A DNA stretch of 21,690 nucleotides. Origin: Haplomitrium mnioides (lineage: Eukaryota > Marchantiophyta > Haplomitriopsida > Calobryales). The notes under the pieces were generated by a model. The model saw nothing but the letters and a program-made list of their open reading frames with translations. It searched no databases and was not told the DNA's origin. Below are positions 1 through 9,815 of this stretch, piece after piece. Location of the stretch: positions 1-21,690 of the forward strand of contig JBNGIS010035364.1 of NCBI GenBank assembly GCA_049999725.1, given 5' to 3'. How positions within the stretch are numbered: position 1 is the stretch's first letter; every line of letters begins with the position of its first letter. The translations under genes and the position numbers were made by a program.

Positions 1-2
1 AT

Positions 3-155
3 TTGAGAGGGACATATAGCTCATATTGGGCTACTTGTGCAATCTAAGGATGGGATCACTTTTTCCAAGGCTTCTCCAAAGAAGCTCTTCTTCAACGAAA
101 TGAAGCCTCGACAACCTTCACCAATGACTTGCAAGAGGCTTACAAAGACGGAAAG
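3..155 (+). pseudogene. Exon-like block A of the decayed gene
   Basis: Reading frame 3 is open for 51 codons except for one TAA near 45. It starts LRGTYSSYWATCAI and ends NDLQEAYKDGK directly at a canonical AAG|GTAAC donor. The 5' part of the gene lies outside the window. No domain is recognised. The support is the donor site plus frame continuity with the next block (phase 0). Confidence 0.45.
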
Positions 156-485
156 GTAACAACTCGTAGCTACTCTTTTTCTTTTTTTTTGCTAAGACTA
201 CAATCTTGGATGGGGTCTTGAGTCTATGCAAGCATAGGCTTCTGGCTCATGCAAGCATGGGCTTTTGGCCCATGCACACATTGAGTCCAGAGTCCAACAT
301 AAAGGTGTGCTTGGACTCAATACGTGTATGGACACATTGCATGCATGGACCGAGGTCAATGCTGAGTATGGACTCGAGGCTTGTAAGAGCAAGGATGACT
401 AGGATTTTGGATAAATAGCCTTCATATAGTCTTGCTTATATTTTCCATTAAAATTTATTGACTTTATTTTGTTTCTTCTTTTCAG
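156..485 (+). other. Intron 1 (330 nt), repeat-bearing
   Basis: It begins GTAACAACTCG and ends with a pyrimidine-rich TTTCTTCTTTTCAG acceptor at 481-485. Both flanks read in the same phase, so the removal is frame-neutral. The middle holds a short tandem repeat array (226-350). The end is T-rich, as plant introns are. Confidence 0.55.
226..350 (+). repeat. 23-bp tandem repeats, ATGCAAGCAT type, in intron 1
   Basis: Three adjacent units start at 226, 249 and 272, exactly 23 bp apart, each opening with ATGCAAGCAT or ATGCACACAT and followed by a GGCTT-TGGC-C tail. More diverged copies follow near 319 (ACGTGTATGGACAC) and 337 (TTGCATGCATGGAC). The core is close to palindromic. A related array lies in intron 2. 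Confidence 0.7.
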
Positions 486-1260
486 TTTTCACAATTTTAA
501 TCCGACTTTGTCAATGCCTACATAGATGCGAAACAGGTGGAAAGAGATTTTGTGAAGTTTGCATTTAGTTCGAAGGTTTTGAAGGTAAAGTTGGGGTTGA
601 GCTTGGCACAATGTGTGCCCTACCCCATTGCAACAACTTTTAGTATGGCAGTGACAAATGGATTGTATGCTACAAAAAAAAAGAAAGAAGTGGAGCTCGT
701 AGAAGCTTCAAAAAAGAAGAAGTCGGCTTTGCAAACAAAGAAGTTGGTGCCACCACCGCCTATCTAGGAAGAGCTTGTTTGGTCACCTTCTCTACCAAGC
801 TCATCAACTTCAGCACCATGATCATCCTTTTCCAACATCTATAAGGAGGAGGTTGAGCCAAAGCATATGCAACAACCTACGTCAAGAATAAGGAGGCAAA
901 TGCACAAAGGGCTCCACACATTTCAAGAGAGTGGATCCTTGTATAGTGTTTGAAGAAGATAAAAACAAGATATGTGAGTTTGCAATCCAATGATGTAGAT
1001 TTGTGAGGAGACAATAACGATTCGAATAGAGAATATGAACTTACCAAAACCATGAATGGATAATTGAGGGCCATTCGAGATAAGATGTCTCAACAAAAAT
1101 TTTGTGGCGCTTCTAGTATAGAGAATGGTCACAAATAAGTATGCACATTCATTTCTCATTTTCATTGTAGACCCAAAGTATGGGTTAAAGGATACATCAG
1201 AGTTCATTATCAGAAACCCTAGCAAGTACATGTACAATATTGCATGAGATAATCATAGTG
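486..1260 (+). pseudogene. Exon-like block B of the decayed gene
   Basis: After the acceptor the frame reads FSQF, a stop, then SDFVNAYIDAKQVERDF and on to a lysine-rich stretch ending PPPPI before a stop at 765-767. The same frame continues as EELVWSPSLPSSS and RIRRQMHKGLHTFQESG to about 945. There a one-base shift is needed to go on with FEEDKNKICEFAIQ. Around 1130-1245 another open patch reads VDPKYGLKDTSEFIIRNPSK. No family is recognised. Composition and frame continuity suggest decayed coding DNA rather than random ORFs. Confidence 0.4.
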
Positions 1261-1948
1261 TTGTTGAAAGCCAACTATTAATTACAAAGTACTAAGCAAA
1301 GAATCCCATACTTTTGCTCTGCAATTGCTATACGTACGTGGGTTCACATCAATGGAAGCCCAAATTGTTGCAATGAATGGCAATTAAGACCAACAGTACT
1401 ATCTCGAGATTATCTGGCTTCTATTCAAAAGGTTGAAAATTGGCATCAATGATTTATGGAGAGTAGGATGGTGTCATCCCAAAAACTAAAAAGAAAATTA
1501 GTGTTGGAGGCTTTGGAGATCAAACCAAAGTCAACTCTTGAGAAGATGGTGACTTCTCAAGACAATTGGTTCTGACTTGCGTTTCAAAATGGAGAGCTCT
1601 GGAAGTTGCTACAACATTTTTTGATGTGGGAGAAGAACCTGGTGAAAGACCAGAAGTCAAAGACCAAATGTTCACTTAGAATGGAAGACATGAAATTGAC
1701 ATCTTGGAGGTCTCTTCAGGGTCTTCTTGATGAAATCAAAATTTTTTTTCTGAAAAAAGTAGAAGTCATAGAGCTTTCAATTGAAGAAATACCTTGGGAA
1801 CTAGAGAGATATAAGGTTTTGACAGTGATGATGAAATCTTTTTGTTTGGAAGTTTGTTGAACTTTGTGTGAGGAGTCAAGGATGGAATATCCCATCCACA
1901 CTGAGGAATCAAAGATGTCATCCTTCTACTCAAGTCAAAAAATTGTTG
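1261..1948 (+). pseudogene. Exon-like block C of the decayed gene
   Basis: Open patches in alternating frames. The clearest run at 1606-1860 reads MLQHFLMWEKNLVKDQKSK to MMKSFCLEVC, and a second at 1864-1948 reads MCEESRMEYPIHTEESKMS to SSQKIVG. The second ends exactly at a strong G|GTAAGT donor (GT at 1949). The charged, helix-like composition with no transmembrane segment suggests a soluble protein. At least one frame change separates the two runs. The function is not recognised. Confidence 0.4.
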
Positions 1949-2457
1949 GTAAGTATTCTTTTTTTGCTTTGATATTACTGCTCAACAATTTATTTTGGAA
2001 ATATATGTTTGACTTATTTTTTAACCAACCTCTTTGTAGAGTTGCAACTCATGCACGTATGGACATCGAAGAGTCCATGTTCGCATGAACTTTGCGATGC
2101 AAAATAACGAATGAACTCGATGAAGACTATATGTGTAGGTCCATGCGTGCATGGAATCTAGAGACCTTGCTCGCTTAGACCAATGAGTCTATACGCACAT
2201 GCACTATTCAGTTTATGCTCTCATAAACTAGATTTCCTTTGCATATGGACATTAGAGTTCCTACACACAAAGACTCAAGAGTCAATGCATCTATGGACTG
2301 TTTAGTTGATTCACATAGAGACTCTTAGACTCCAAGCATGTATGGACTCTTAAGTTCATGCGAGCATGGACTCTTAAAGCTATGCATGCATGAACTTTCT
2401 ATTCTTGTTTTTTTGTTTCCAAATTTTCTTCTAATGATTCTTAAATGTTTTTTTCAG
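1949..2457 (+). other. Intron 2 (509 nt), repeat-bearing
   Basis: A consensus GTAAGT donor and a TTTTTTCAG acceptor bound it. Splicing makes a split Gly codon (G|GT) and joins ..QKIVG to DKTFKRQL in frame (phase 1). It contains a long run of diverged ATGCAxGCATGGACTC words, the same family as in intron 1. Confidence 0.6.
2040..2396 (+). repeat. Diverged short repeats, ATGCATGGACTC type, in intron 2
   Basis: Recurrent words such as ATGCACGTATGGAC, GTCCATGCGTGCATGG, GCATGTATGGACTCTTAA, CATGCGAGCATGGACTCTTAA and ATGCATGCATGAAC fill the intron. The last three are about 25 bp apart. The arrangement is the same kind of near-palindromic core plus GGACTC tail seen at 226-350. Confidence 0.65.
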
Positions 2458-3166
2458 GTGATAAAACATTCAAGAGGCAACTTGTTAAAAAGTTGATAGT
2501 GGCTGCAAGAGGAAGAAAGAGATCTAGGGTTTAAGAAGCCAAAGATGACCATAACCAAGCCCCAACCTTGGCTTCCTACCCTTCTGCCTTTCTGATCCAT
2601 TGTCAGAATGCCAGATAGTGGATGTCTACGCAACTAAATGAAGTTGTTGTCCCTCTAGTTGAAGGAAGGATTAATGAACATGACGAGGACTTATAGCTCT
2701 ATGTTGATAGACTCAACGTGAGGCATATTACCAATTCCACAAGGAGTCCAACGCAAGACACATGAAGGGCTTGGTGAAACCTAGAAGTTTTACACTAGCA
2801 ATCGCTGACATTCCTTATGGTTACAACTTTAAGGAACGTAAGCTTAATGACTCTAAGTCTTTTAACAAGGACATTATTTTTTATATAATTTCTTTTTTTG
2901 CAGCAATTCAAAAGTTTGCCATGCAATTGACCATGACATTTGGTAAGTTATGTTTTAATTTATTTTTTGTTTCAGTATATCTTGTTTCAACTTCAATTAT
3001 TTTCCGAGCATTCATTTGTTTGTTTGTTTTGATTATTGCATGGATAAAACCAATATACATCAATTGGGTGATCTCTGAATCTCACACGTTGATGAGTAAT
3101 GGACTGCAAGATACTGGACAAAAGAGGATACAAAAGCTTAATATGTTTTTTCAATATTCTCTCTAG
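2458..3166 (+). pseudogene. Exon-like 3' block with IADIPYG motif
   Basis: The block starts DKTFKRQLVKKLIVAARGR and reaches a stop after RKRSRV at 2533. It then runs as EAKDDHNQAPTLASYPSAF with further stops. From 2762 a shifted frame reads MKGLVKPRSFTLAIADIPYG and so on to DSKSFNKD at about 2870. IADIPYG resembles, only in general form, the D-x-P-Y motif of N6-adenine methyltransferases, which is weak evidence. After 2870 the translation becomes a hydrophobic AT-rich run with splice-like signals (CAG at 2903, GGTAAGTT at 2941), so this part is probably intron. Confidence 0.35.
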
Positions 3167-3636
3167 TTTGCTTATCTTACTATAATATAATATTTTTATG
3201 TTTACTCTTTTGCCAAATATTGAGCATAAAAGGTTTTTTCAAAAATAAAGTAAGTGTGTGAATAAAGAAAAATTCAGACTAAAAAATTTTGTTTCAATAA
3301 AAAAAATCGCAACTATAAAAAAACGTAATTTTTGAAGCACAAACTTGAAAAAAAAATTCTTTAATGGGTAATCAAACATAACTTGGTAGCGGTTCTTGGT
3401 TCAAAGTAGCGGAGTTTTTTAGTATATAAAGAATTAAGAATGTCTTATTAGGCATCTCTTACCTTGTGGGTTTTCTAAGCTTCTTTGTGCCCTATTTGTT
3501 GTGCTAACTTGCATATATTGTACTTTAATTAATGGGGCATAGTATTACAATGTGCATGCTTTAAATCATGCTTACATGTACAAGCACGTTGTGAATCATG
3601 CTCTTTTCTCTACAGGTGACTAAGCATAAATGCCGC

Positions 3637-3660
3637 TTAAGGGGGCATGATGAGTGTAAT
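3637..3660 (+). other. Candidate polypurine tract and LTR start (plus strand)
   Basis: TTAAGGGGG at 3637-3645 is followed by CA and TGATGAGTG from 3648. A G-rich purine tract just before TG is the usual 3' end of the internal region of an LTR retrotransposon, where plus-strand DNA synthesis is primed. If correct, the decayed gene upstream sits inside a plus-strand LTR element whose 3' LTR starts at 3648. No matching 5' LTR is in the window, so this is inference. Confidence 0.3.
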
Positions 3661-4790
3661 CATGGAAACTCTCTTAAAATACCTAACACCTAGCTAAACT
3701 AGCTAGTTTTCAAAACTAACAACATTTATTAATAACTATTCTATAGTAATAAAGATACATTTACAACAATGTGTGTACAAAACACAATGAAGGTGACTTG
3801 TAGCCACTCTATGTGTATAAATTGTATGCAAATTCTATTGTTCAAAATACTCTATTTTGATGGGTGTTTAGATGGTGTCTCAATACAGCTACATTGTATA
3901 TTTTTTGGATGAGACATTGAGCTCTTCCTATGTTTTCCATTCTCATTGTAGTCAATAGACTACAATATATCTTTTGGAAGGTTCCTACAAATACTGCTCG
4001 TAGTCATATTAATTGCACTCTAATGTGCTGCTATAAGTGAGTTGCAACAACCATTGTAGATGTTTGACAAGAAGCCCATTTGTGCTCTTCTATAACCTTC
4101 CATTTTATCATGCATTTTTTGTTGTCATTTGTTTTCTACAAATGTAGATTTGCATATGTAGGTGTTAAGCAATACTTGGATGCTTGAATTTAACAGCCCA
4201 ATCTTTCGATGTGTTAAATAAGGAGGCAATAATAATGGATGGAGTGTGGAGATTTCATGTATGTTTCTTGTTGTAGTTGAACTCTTTTAACTTAGGAAAA
4301 ATTTTCATAAGATGTTTATTCCATTTTACCCATAGGTGTATCAACTAAGCATTGATCTTATTCTCATCTACAAGATACTCCAACTACAAGGGTTGAAGTA
4401 TATAATATGTTGCCTATTATTATATGTGATGTTGGTAGAACTTTAGAGTTGTGATTGTTTATTGCTCATGATATACTAATTTGTCTTAGTATAATAATAG
4501 ATGATTTTTTCCTTACATGTTGTCTATGTAGAACCAAATCAATTGACTCCTATTGCAGTAATGTGTTGTGACTTTTCATGTGTATGAATTACCTTTGGAT
4601 GAATGCTTAAAAGAGTTGTGTATGTCACAAATGCTTTATTGATGGGCATGTTTAACGCTCTACACACATTTTTTGGTATGTCATCTCCACAAAATGGTTG
4701 ATTTTCTTCACGCAAACCAAATATAAAGTTGGTGTATGTTGATAGGAGCTACTTTAGATTTGGAAAAGAGGTGAACCACTATGTTCAAAG
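3661..4790. other. AT-rich stretch without recognisable genes
   Basis: No ORF of note and no protein-family signal in either strand. It contains a small palindrome, CTAGCTAAACTAGCTAG, near 3694. Parts may be LTR: from the polypurine tract at 3645 going right, or from copia-2's 3' end at 5040 going left. The LTR ends could not be placed. Confidence 0.4.
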
Positions 4791-4797
4791 AATTGCA

Positions 4798-4856
4798 ACT
4801 CAAATCTCATGTATAATAACATGATTTCTTCTCTACATTGTATATGAGATTTGAGT
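4798..4856. repeat. Hairpin / short inverted repeat
   Basis: ACTCAAATCTCAT (4798-4810) is the exact reverse complement of ATGAGATTTGAGT (4844-4856), separated by 33 bases. Extending inward to 18 bp per arm gives 16 of 18 pairs. It lies in the probable 3' LTR of copia-2, so it may be an LTR RNA fold or a MITE remnant. Confidence 0.6.
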
Positions 4857-5040
4857 CATGTTGTATATGTTGTGTGAAAATAGGGAATTATGGAATGTAC
4901 AATGCATCATGAAACAGACACAATGTGTGTTTCTCTAAATCTTCTCAACTCTCTCTTCTCTTGTCATGTCATGTGGTTGTGCTATCTTTACCGCTTGGAG
5001 ACTTCTTAACTAGAAACTAGATCATGCTTACATCCTTACA

Positions 5041-5050
5041 CTCCCACTTG
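5041..5050 (-). other. copia-2 polypurine tract and 3' LTR start
   Basis: Read on the minus strand, CAAGTGGGAG is followed directly by TGTAAGGATG (starting at 5040). Purine-rich GGGAG before TG is the typical start of a copia 3' LTR, and it lies about 250 bases after the end of RNase H, as expected. Confidence 0.5.
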
Positions 5051-5299
5051 GTTGTGGTATGTGTACGCCATAAAAAAAATAATGTAAGTAATATACTAGT
5101 GTTATAAACTCCATTATCAACTTTGAAAATTCTATTTACTATGAAGATTTAAGGTTTTTACCTTATTAAAACTCTCTTCTAATCTTGCAAGGGAAAAAGT
5201 ACAACAACTTGGAATTTATAGAAATAAAAAATTGTGAATAATAAATGAATAATGTCACGAGTCTAACAAGTTTGATAGTATTTACTAGGCTATCATTTC

Positions 5300-5800
5300 A
5301 CAATGTGTCATATTTAGTGTTTGAGTCAATGCCTTTGTTAAAAGATCTACTGTGTTATCTTTTTTTGAAACTTTCTGTACTTAAATTGGGTTACCTATTT
5401 CTCATGAGTGCAGAAAAAATTTGGTGTGATGTGCTTGATCTGATCATCTTTGATGAAGCATTTGAAAATTGGTTCAACATATGCATAATTGTTTTCAAAC
5501 AAAACAATAGGGTTAGATAAAGCAAGCAAACCACAATGCAAACTGATATGATCAAGCATCTTGCATACCCATATGCGCTTTCTACTTGCTTCATGCAATG
5601 AAGCTATTTAGGCATGATTGGAAGAAGTGCATATTAATGTCTATTTAGTGCTCTTCCATGAAGTTGTTATTGGGCTATATGGAAATACGTATCTAGTCAA
5701 TAACTTAACATTCTTTGGATGTGATAGGTATCTAACATTGGCATAGCATACGAGGATCTTGTCAGTATGTTTGGCATATAATAGTTTCATATTAAAAGTA
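5300..5800 (-). pseudogene. copia-2 RNase H domain (decayed)
   Basis: RNase H removes the RNA strand of the hybrid during reverse transcription. Minus-strand fragments in order: YHIQRMLSY near 5730, then HEASRKRIWVCKMLDHIS from 5598, NYAYVEPIF, and IKHITPNFF near 5420, which matches the KHIPPKFF block of this copia group. The end reads VDLLTKALTQT near 5330, the usual C-terminal L-TKAL motif. Overlapping frames at 5391-5598 show a frameshift. The N-terminal catalytic part is unreadable because of stops. Confidence 0.75.
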
Positions 5801-5999
5801 CCTAATAAATATATGAATATTTGTTTTACACCATTCTGATAGAAAATTATTGATTGTGAGGTATGTCTAGAAAACTAGTTCATAACAAAGTAAATCTCAT
5901 GTCTAGTTTGGTTTGTTGATAACATAAGAGCATCTATAGATTAGAGATTGGTTTCTCAAATCCAAGTAAGGGCTCATTCTCATATCTCTTTCAGAATAT

Positions 6000-6890
6000 A
6001 TCTTTGTCTTTATCTAGAGATTTTATCTCCATAAGAAAGGTAGTTGGATGCGCTCCATCCATGCTGAGATATTGTATCTACTTTGATGCAAAAGTATGCT
6101 ATGTGAAAAGTACTCCAATTGAAGGCCTAAACAATGGTTGGTATATTCCAAATATTTCATATCAAAAGTTTTCTTGAACATATTGATAATATGTTTTAAT
6201 AAAGATATCTGCCCAAACACATTTATGTCATCAACATATATATCACCAATCACAAATTTTGTGTTTTAAAGTTTGATAAATAAGCATGGTGCAATTTCAT
6301 CATTGTAAGAACCCATAGCTACCATCTCTACTTGAAATATCTTATACCAAATTCTACCATTTTGTTTCGGTCAATATATAGATCTCATGATCCAGACAAC
6401 ATATCCATCCTTGGTCAAGATCATGGATGGATGCACTAGAGGGGTGATAGGTCCTCTTCTTAAATGGAAATAGATCTACTATCACACATATGCATATGAA
6501 AAACTATAGGTTCTCACCCTGTGTTCAATCATTGGAGTCTCATAATATATGTTCTTTATAGTTAGCTTTGGGGGTGTTTTAAATAGATTTAGATATTCAA
6601 CAACATATACAGGTATGTTCTCACTACACCCATCTTATGCATTATAAGATCACAAAGATGTGAAAATCATACTAGGTATATGTATGTGATAGCATCCATG
6701 ACATGAGCATAAGTGAGATCAAAATTGCACCCTCGAATTTGTGTAAATTCTTTTGTTACAAGATGTGTTTTGTATCTATCAACCAAGCCTTTAGCATCTC
6801 TCTTTTTCACACATATCTACATATAACCAATTAAATAGTTGTGCAAAGGTCCTCAAATAGGTCCAAGCACTTCCTTCCATATCATTAAGT
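6000..6890 (-). pseudogene. copia-2 reverse transcriptase (decayed)
   Basis: The domain starts near 6890 with WKEVLGPI, continues as VKKRDAKGLVDRYKTHLV and DAITYIYLV near 6690, and reaches the catalytic YVDD in IYVDDINVFG at 6227-6240. After it comes KTFDMKYLEYTNHCLGLQ and ILLHQSRY (6023-6253 is the longest open piece). The order and spacing fit a copia RT, which copies element RNA into DNA in virus-like particles. Many stops between 6650 and 6260 rule out function, though the YVDD box itself survives. Confidence 0.85.
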
Positions 6891-7456
6891 CTAGTTCTGA
6901 ATTCATTGCTTTATTTTATTCTAACTAATGAGAGTTTTTATGTGCCTCCTTGATAGTTATGGACCAAGTGGAATGTCGGTTATAGCTTTGGAAATCATAT
7001 AAAAAATAATCATTCATTAGCATATTCTCTCTTTTCCATGCATTCTTTGTGTTCATGTAGTGAATAGAAATTTCCTTATTTTTCGGAGTTTCCAAGGGAT
7101 TGATTGTAGGCTTAATCACAAGTGTTGCAAATGACAACATCAGAGTAGTGGAGCATTGTACTATCTCAACTACAGCTCTATGCATGGGTTGAAATTCTTG
7201 GGCACCAAAAAAGTCCATTCTTCAACCTTACTGGATGATTAATGGCTGGTTTTGTCAAAACCTACAAATGTGCTAGGATATTTGCAGTAGATTTGTGTGA
7301 TCATGTCATATGTGCAAGTTCATTGAATGCATATCACATTTGTTCCATAGTTTTTGTTAGTTGTAGTGTTCTCCTAGCTTCATGTTCACATTGCATTGTT
7401 CTTGTTCATTCTAAAAAGTGGATGAACTATGTCATTGCAGCTATTTTGGTGCATGT
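6891..7456 (-). pseudogene. copia-2 integrase-RT linker (decayed)
   Basis: This is the poorly conserved stretch between integrase and RT. The open piece at 7218-6925 includes NPLETPKNKEISIHYMNTK and ENMLMNDYFLYDF, which match the EISI-Y and V-D-FAY blocks usual before RT in this copia group. The rest cannot be aligned by eye. Confidence 0.6.
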
Positions 7457-8225
7457 CTATCCAAATTTTGTCCCTAAAGCAATGTCTTCAAAGAAATAGT
7501 AGTCCACAAATCTAGCCTTACATATATCAAATATAGCTGGTTCGCAAAAACAACTAATACATGAAGAATTGTATCCTACGTACATTTTTTTTTGCCTTTG
7601 GAATCCCATCTTAGTCATCATGTATCCTATTGCAAGAACTAAGACAGGACAACTTAAAGTATGTATGTGGGATGTATACGAGTTAACACCAAAAACCCAC
7701 TTATAAGGGGTAAGGTAATTGAATGTAGATGGGCAATGTTTCAATAAAGATATTGCATGTAGGATTTTATAAAATAGGCAAGTTGGTTTGCATAAGAATG
7801 GGTTTTGCAATCATCCGAATACTTCTAGTTACTCAATCTATAATTCCATTCAAAACTAACATGTACTACATAGCATTGGAGATCGATGTCCATTGTCATG
7901 CAATAATTATCAAAAGTTTTAGATGTAAACTCTCTAAAATTATCCACTCTCTGAGTTATGATTGCATGCTTAGAAATTTGAGCTTTCAATTTCAAAATGT
8001 GTGCTAGAATTATAAAGAAAGTCAAATTTTTTGGTTGGGAGTGGCGATGCTTGTAACCATTTAGAGGATGTACATATGATGACAAGGAAAAGCCTGGAAG
8101 GTCTACTAAGTAAGTCAATAAGTCCACATATATCTACCTGAAGCCTTTCAAAAAAATTAGATGTTTCAAGATAGTCTTGGAAATCAATAGTTTGAATACT
8201 AGATTTCATTGAGAGCATGTTGTAC
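7457..8225 (-). pseudogene. copia-2 integrase (decayed)
   Basis: Integrase inserts the DNA copy. Minus-strand pieces: FERLQVDICGLID (8150-8115) with the first catalytic Asp, and a central part with VDNFREFTSKTF near 7945, equivalent to LDNAGEFTS and carrying the second Asp. A third-box remnant NGIID is followed by a stop near 7835, where the catalytic Glu of NGLAES appears replaced by Asp. The C-terminal piece 7810-7457 includes MGFQRQKKMYVGYNSS and CKARFVDYYFFED. At least two frame changes occur. Confidence 0.8.
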
Positions 8226-8745
8226 ATGTTCTCTTCATAAACCTTGGGTTTATTTTAAAATGGATACTTCTGATTACTTTGATCATCTCTTAAAACATAC
8301 CTATCCATGGATGTCTTAGTTGTTTATACCAAAATTCAGACAATGTGTTTTTGTATATATCAATGTGAAAGTTCTACAATTGAGTTTGATAGAAACCAAA
8401 GGGATAAGAAAACAACACTTCCTTTATTTTCACACCACCACAAGTCTTCTTTAAAATATATAGACCTCATGGTCTTTTTAGCATTGGTATGCATATGAAA
8501 TCCTTTATATATAATGTCTTTAAAGTTGATGAGATTTCAAGTTGCACTAGGTGCATACATAGTAGATTTAATGTTTCAGATTGTGCCATGTGGTAAAATA
8601 ATTACGGAGGATCTATGTCTTTCTTCATTCTAGTTGCTACCCATAATGATAGTCATTTGCCTATTGGAAGGTGAAATATCTAAGAAGTAGGTCTTACACT
8701 TTAGAATAATGTGTGTGGTGTTGCTATCTATAATGCAAAATGAAA
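8225..8745 (-). pseudogene. copia-2 protease and pre-integrase region (decayed)
   Basis: The aspartic protease that cuts the polyprotein is represented by IIDSNTTHTILKCKTYF near 8735-8680; DS-TTHTIL is the active-site block of this copia group, and the Gly/Ala after DS is here Asn. Downstream NLINFKDIIYKGFHM near 8540 matches the NLLSFKDI-NGYH block that precedes the zinc-binding part of the integrase. The HHCC zinc motif itself is not readable. Confidence 0.65.
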
Positions 8746-8884
8746 TGTTTCTAAAAGTAGAGTATCAAAACTATGATCCATCATATTTTTCTCTAAAAAT
8801 AGTGTTCCTATTTCTTTGATAAAATCTTCCAAAAATTCATCTTTCTCTATGAATGTCCCATATATTTTAGGTTTGTCAACAATT

Positions 8885-9780
8885 TAACATTTCTTATATA
8901 GTGTGACCAAATGTGAGGGCATTTGGCACAATTTCTAAAGATGACCATTTGTCCTACATCTTAAACATATCACTTGTTTGTAGTTGCCCTCTTGTTGAGT
9001 TTTTTTGCCTATTTGAAGTCTTCCTCCTCTAAGTAATCTGAAACATGTACTTCTACAATCGCCACATGCTCTGTTCTTTTCCTTGAAGTTTTAATATGTT
9101 CCTCCTCAAGAAGATTGTCCTTTTTTTGTGCAAAATGTAGGCCTTGGTTTCATTTGCTATATGTATACATATTGAAATTAGTTTCAGTGGTGGGAGCTAT
9201 GGGCATAGTCTGTAGGAGGCAAGTCTTGGAGCTCTTGAGGAGCAGCTACTTATGCTTTTTAGCCAACAACATATATGCTACTAGTTTAGAGTGCATTGTA
9301 AATCTCATATTTATATACTTACTTGCAAGTGTCATATTTTTTGGACGGAAGTAGACATGGTTTTTTCAATTTGGTCATTGTTGTCTACAAGTTGCCTATA
9401 TAGGGGTAATTGCGATGTAGTCTTGAACAACTTGTTATTGTAGTTAGCGATTGAGGTATGATCTTGAGATTTATCTAGTCATGTCTTGCTTTTGGGAGGT
9501 GAATAGTCTTGGTATGATTAAATCTATCATTGAGTTTCTCCCAATGAATTATAGGATTGTACTCATTCAAATATTGAGTCTAAAGTAGATCTACCATACA
9601 ATGCTTTAGCAAAACAAAACATTGGGGTATCTGTTGAAGGTTTGGTCCTTCATCAGCGATGATTATATCTTAGAAGTCTTTAGACGCAAGATGAGCTTTT
9701 GCATCTAATGACCAAGAGAGTTAATTCTCTCCATCTATAGTCAATGTTTTGAAATTTATTTTTCTTTATAGTGTATTATA
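8885..9780 (-). pseudogene. copia-2 gag with zinc knuckle (decayed)
   Basis: Gag forms the particle. From about 9745 the minus strand reads FKTLTIDGEN, a stop, LSWSLDAKAHLASKDF, then LKHCMVDLL, WEKLNDRF and HLPKARHD, the usual copia gag helices (L-W-LKERYDH). The CCHC zinc knuckle CLRCRTNGHL, stop, RNC lies near 8985-8935 with all four zinc ligands present but a stop inside. The length fits a gag of about 280 residues. No start ATG is visible. Confidence 0.75.
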
Positions 9781-9815
9781 GATGAAAGATTCCAAACTCA
9801 ATGACTTTTGTATTA

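Larger units (their letters stand above)
1..3166 (+). pseudogene. Decayed multi-exon gene-like unit of unknown family
   Basis: I do not recognise this family. Plus-strand coding-like blocks are linked by two GT-AG introns across which the frame continues: the block ending EAYKDGK runs in phase 0 into SDFVNAYIDAK after 485, and KIV-G joins DKTFKRQLVKK in phase 1 across 1949-2457. Stops interrupt the first block (TAA after FSQF near 498, TAG at 765, and more after 945), and frame changes occur near 945 and 2740. Lysine-rich segments lie at 680-740 and 2480-2530 (AARGRKRSRV, NLS-like). The last block (2762-2865) has SFTLAIADIPYG. The unit is too broken to be expressed as one protein. It may be the internal gene of a transposon, because a plus-strand polypurine tract follows at 3637, or a dead host gene copy. 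Intron placement is fairly secure; function is unknown. Confidence 0.5.

Noticed and set aside
206-418. Overlapping ORFs on both strands (198-392 minus, 206-418 plus)
   Set aside because: They lie within intron 1 and are products of the short tandem repeats; no codon bias or family signal.
2943-2975. A third intron GTAAGT...TTTCAG of 33 nt
   Set aside because: Too short for a plant intron, although the donor and acceptor words look good; the true partner sites could not be set.
2871-3166. Hydrophobic C-terminal part of the 2762-3166 ORF as a membrane domain
   Set aside because: It begins where splice-like signals and a T-rich run start; the apparent membrane segments are translated AT-rich intron-like DNA.
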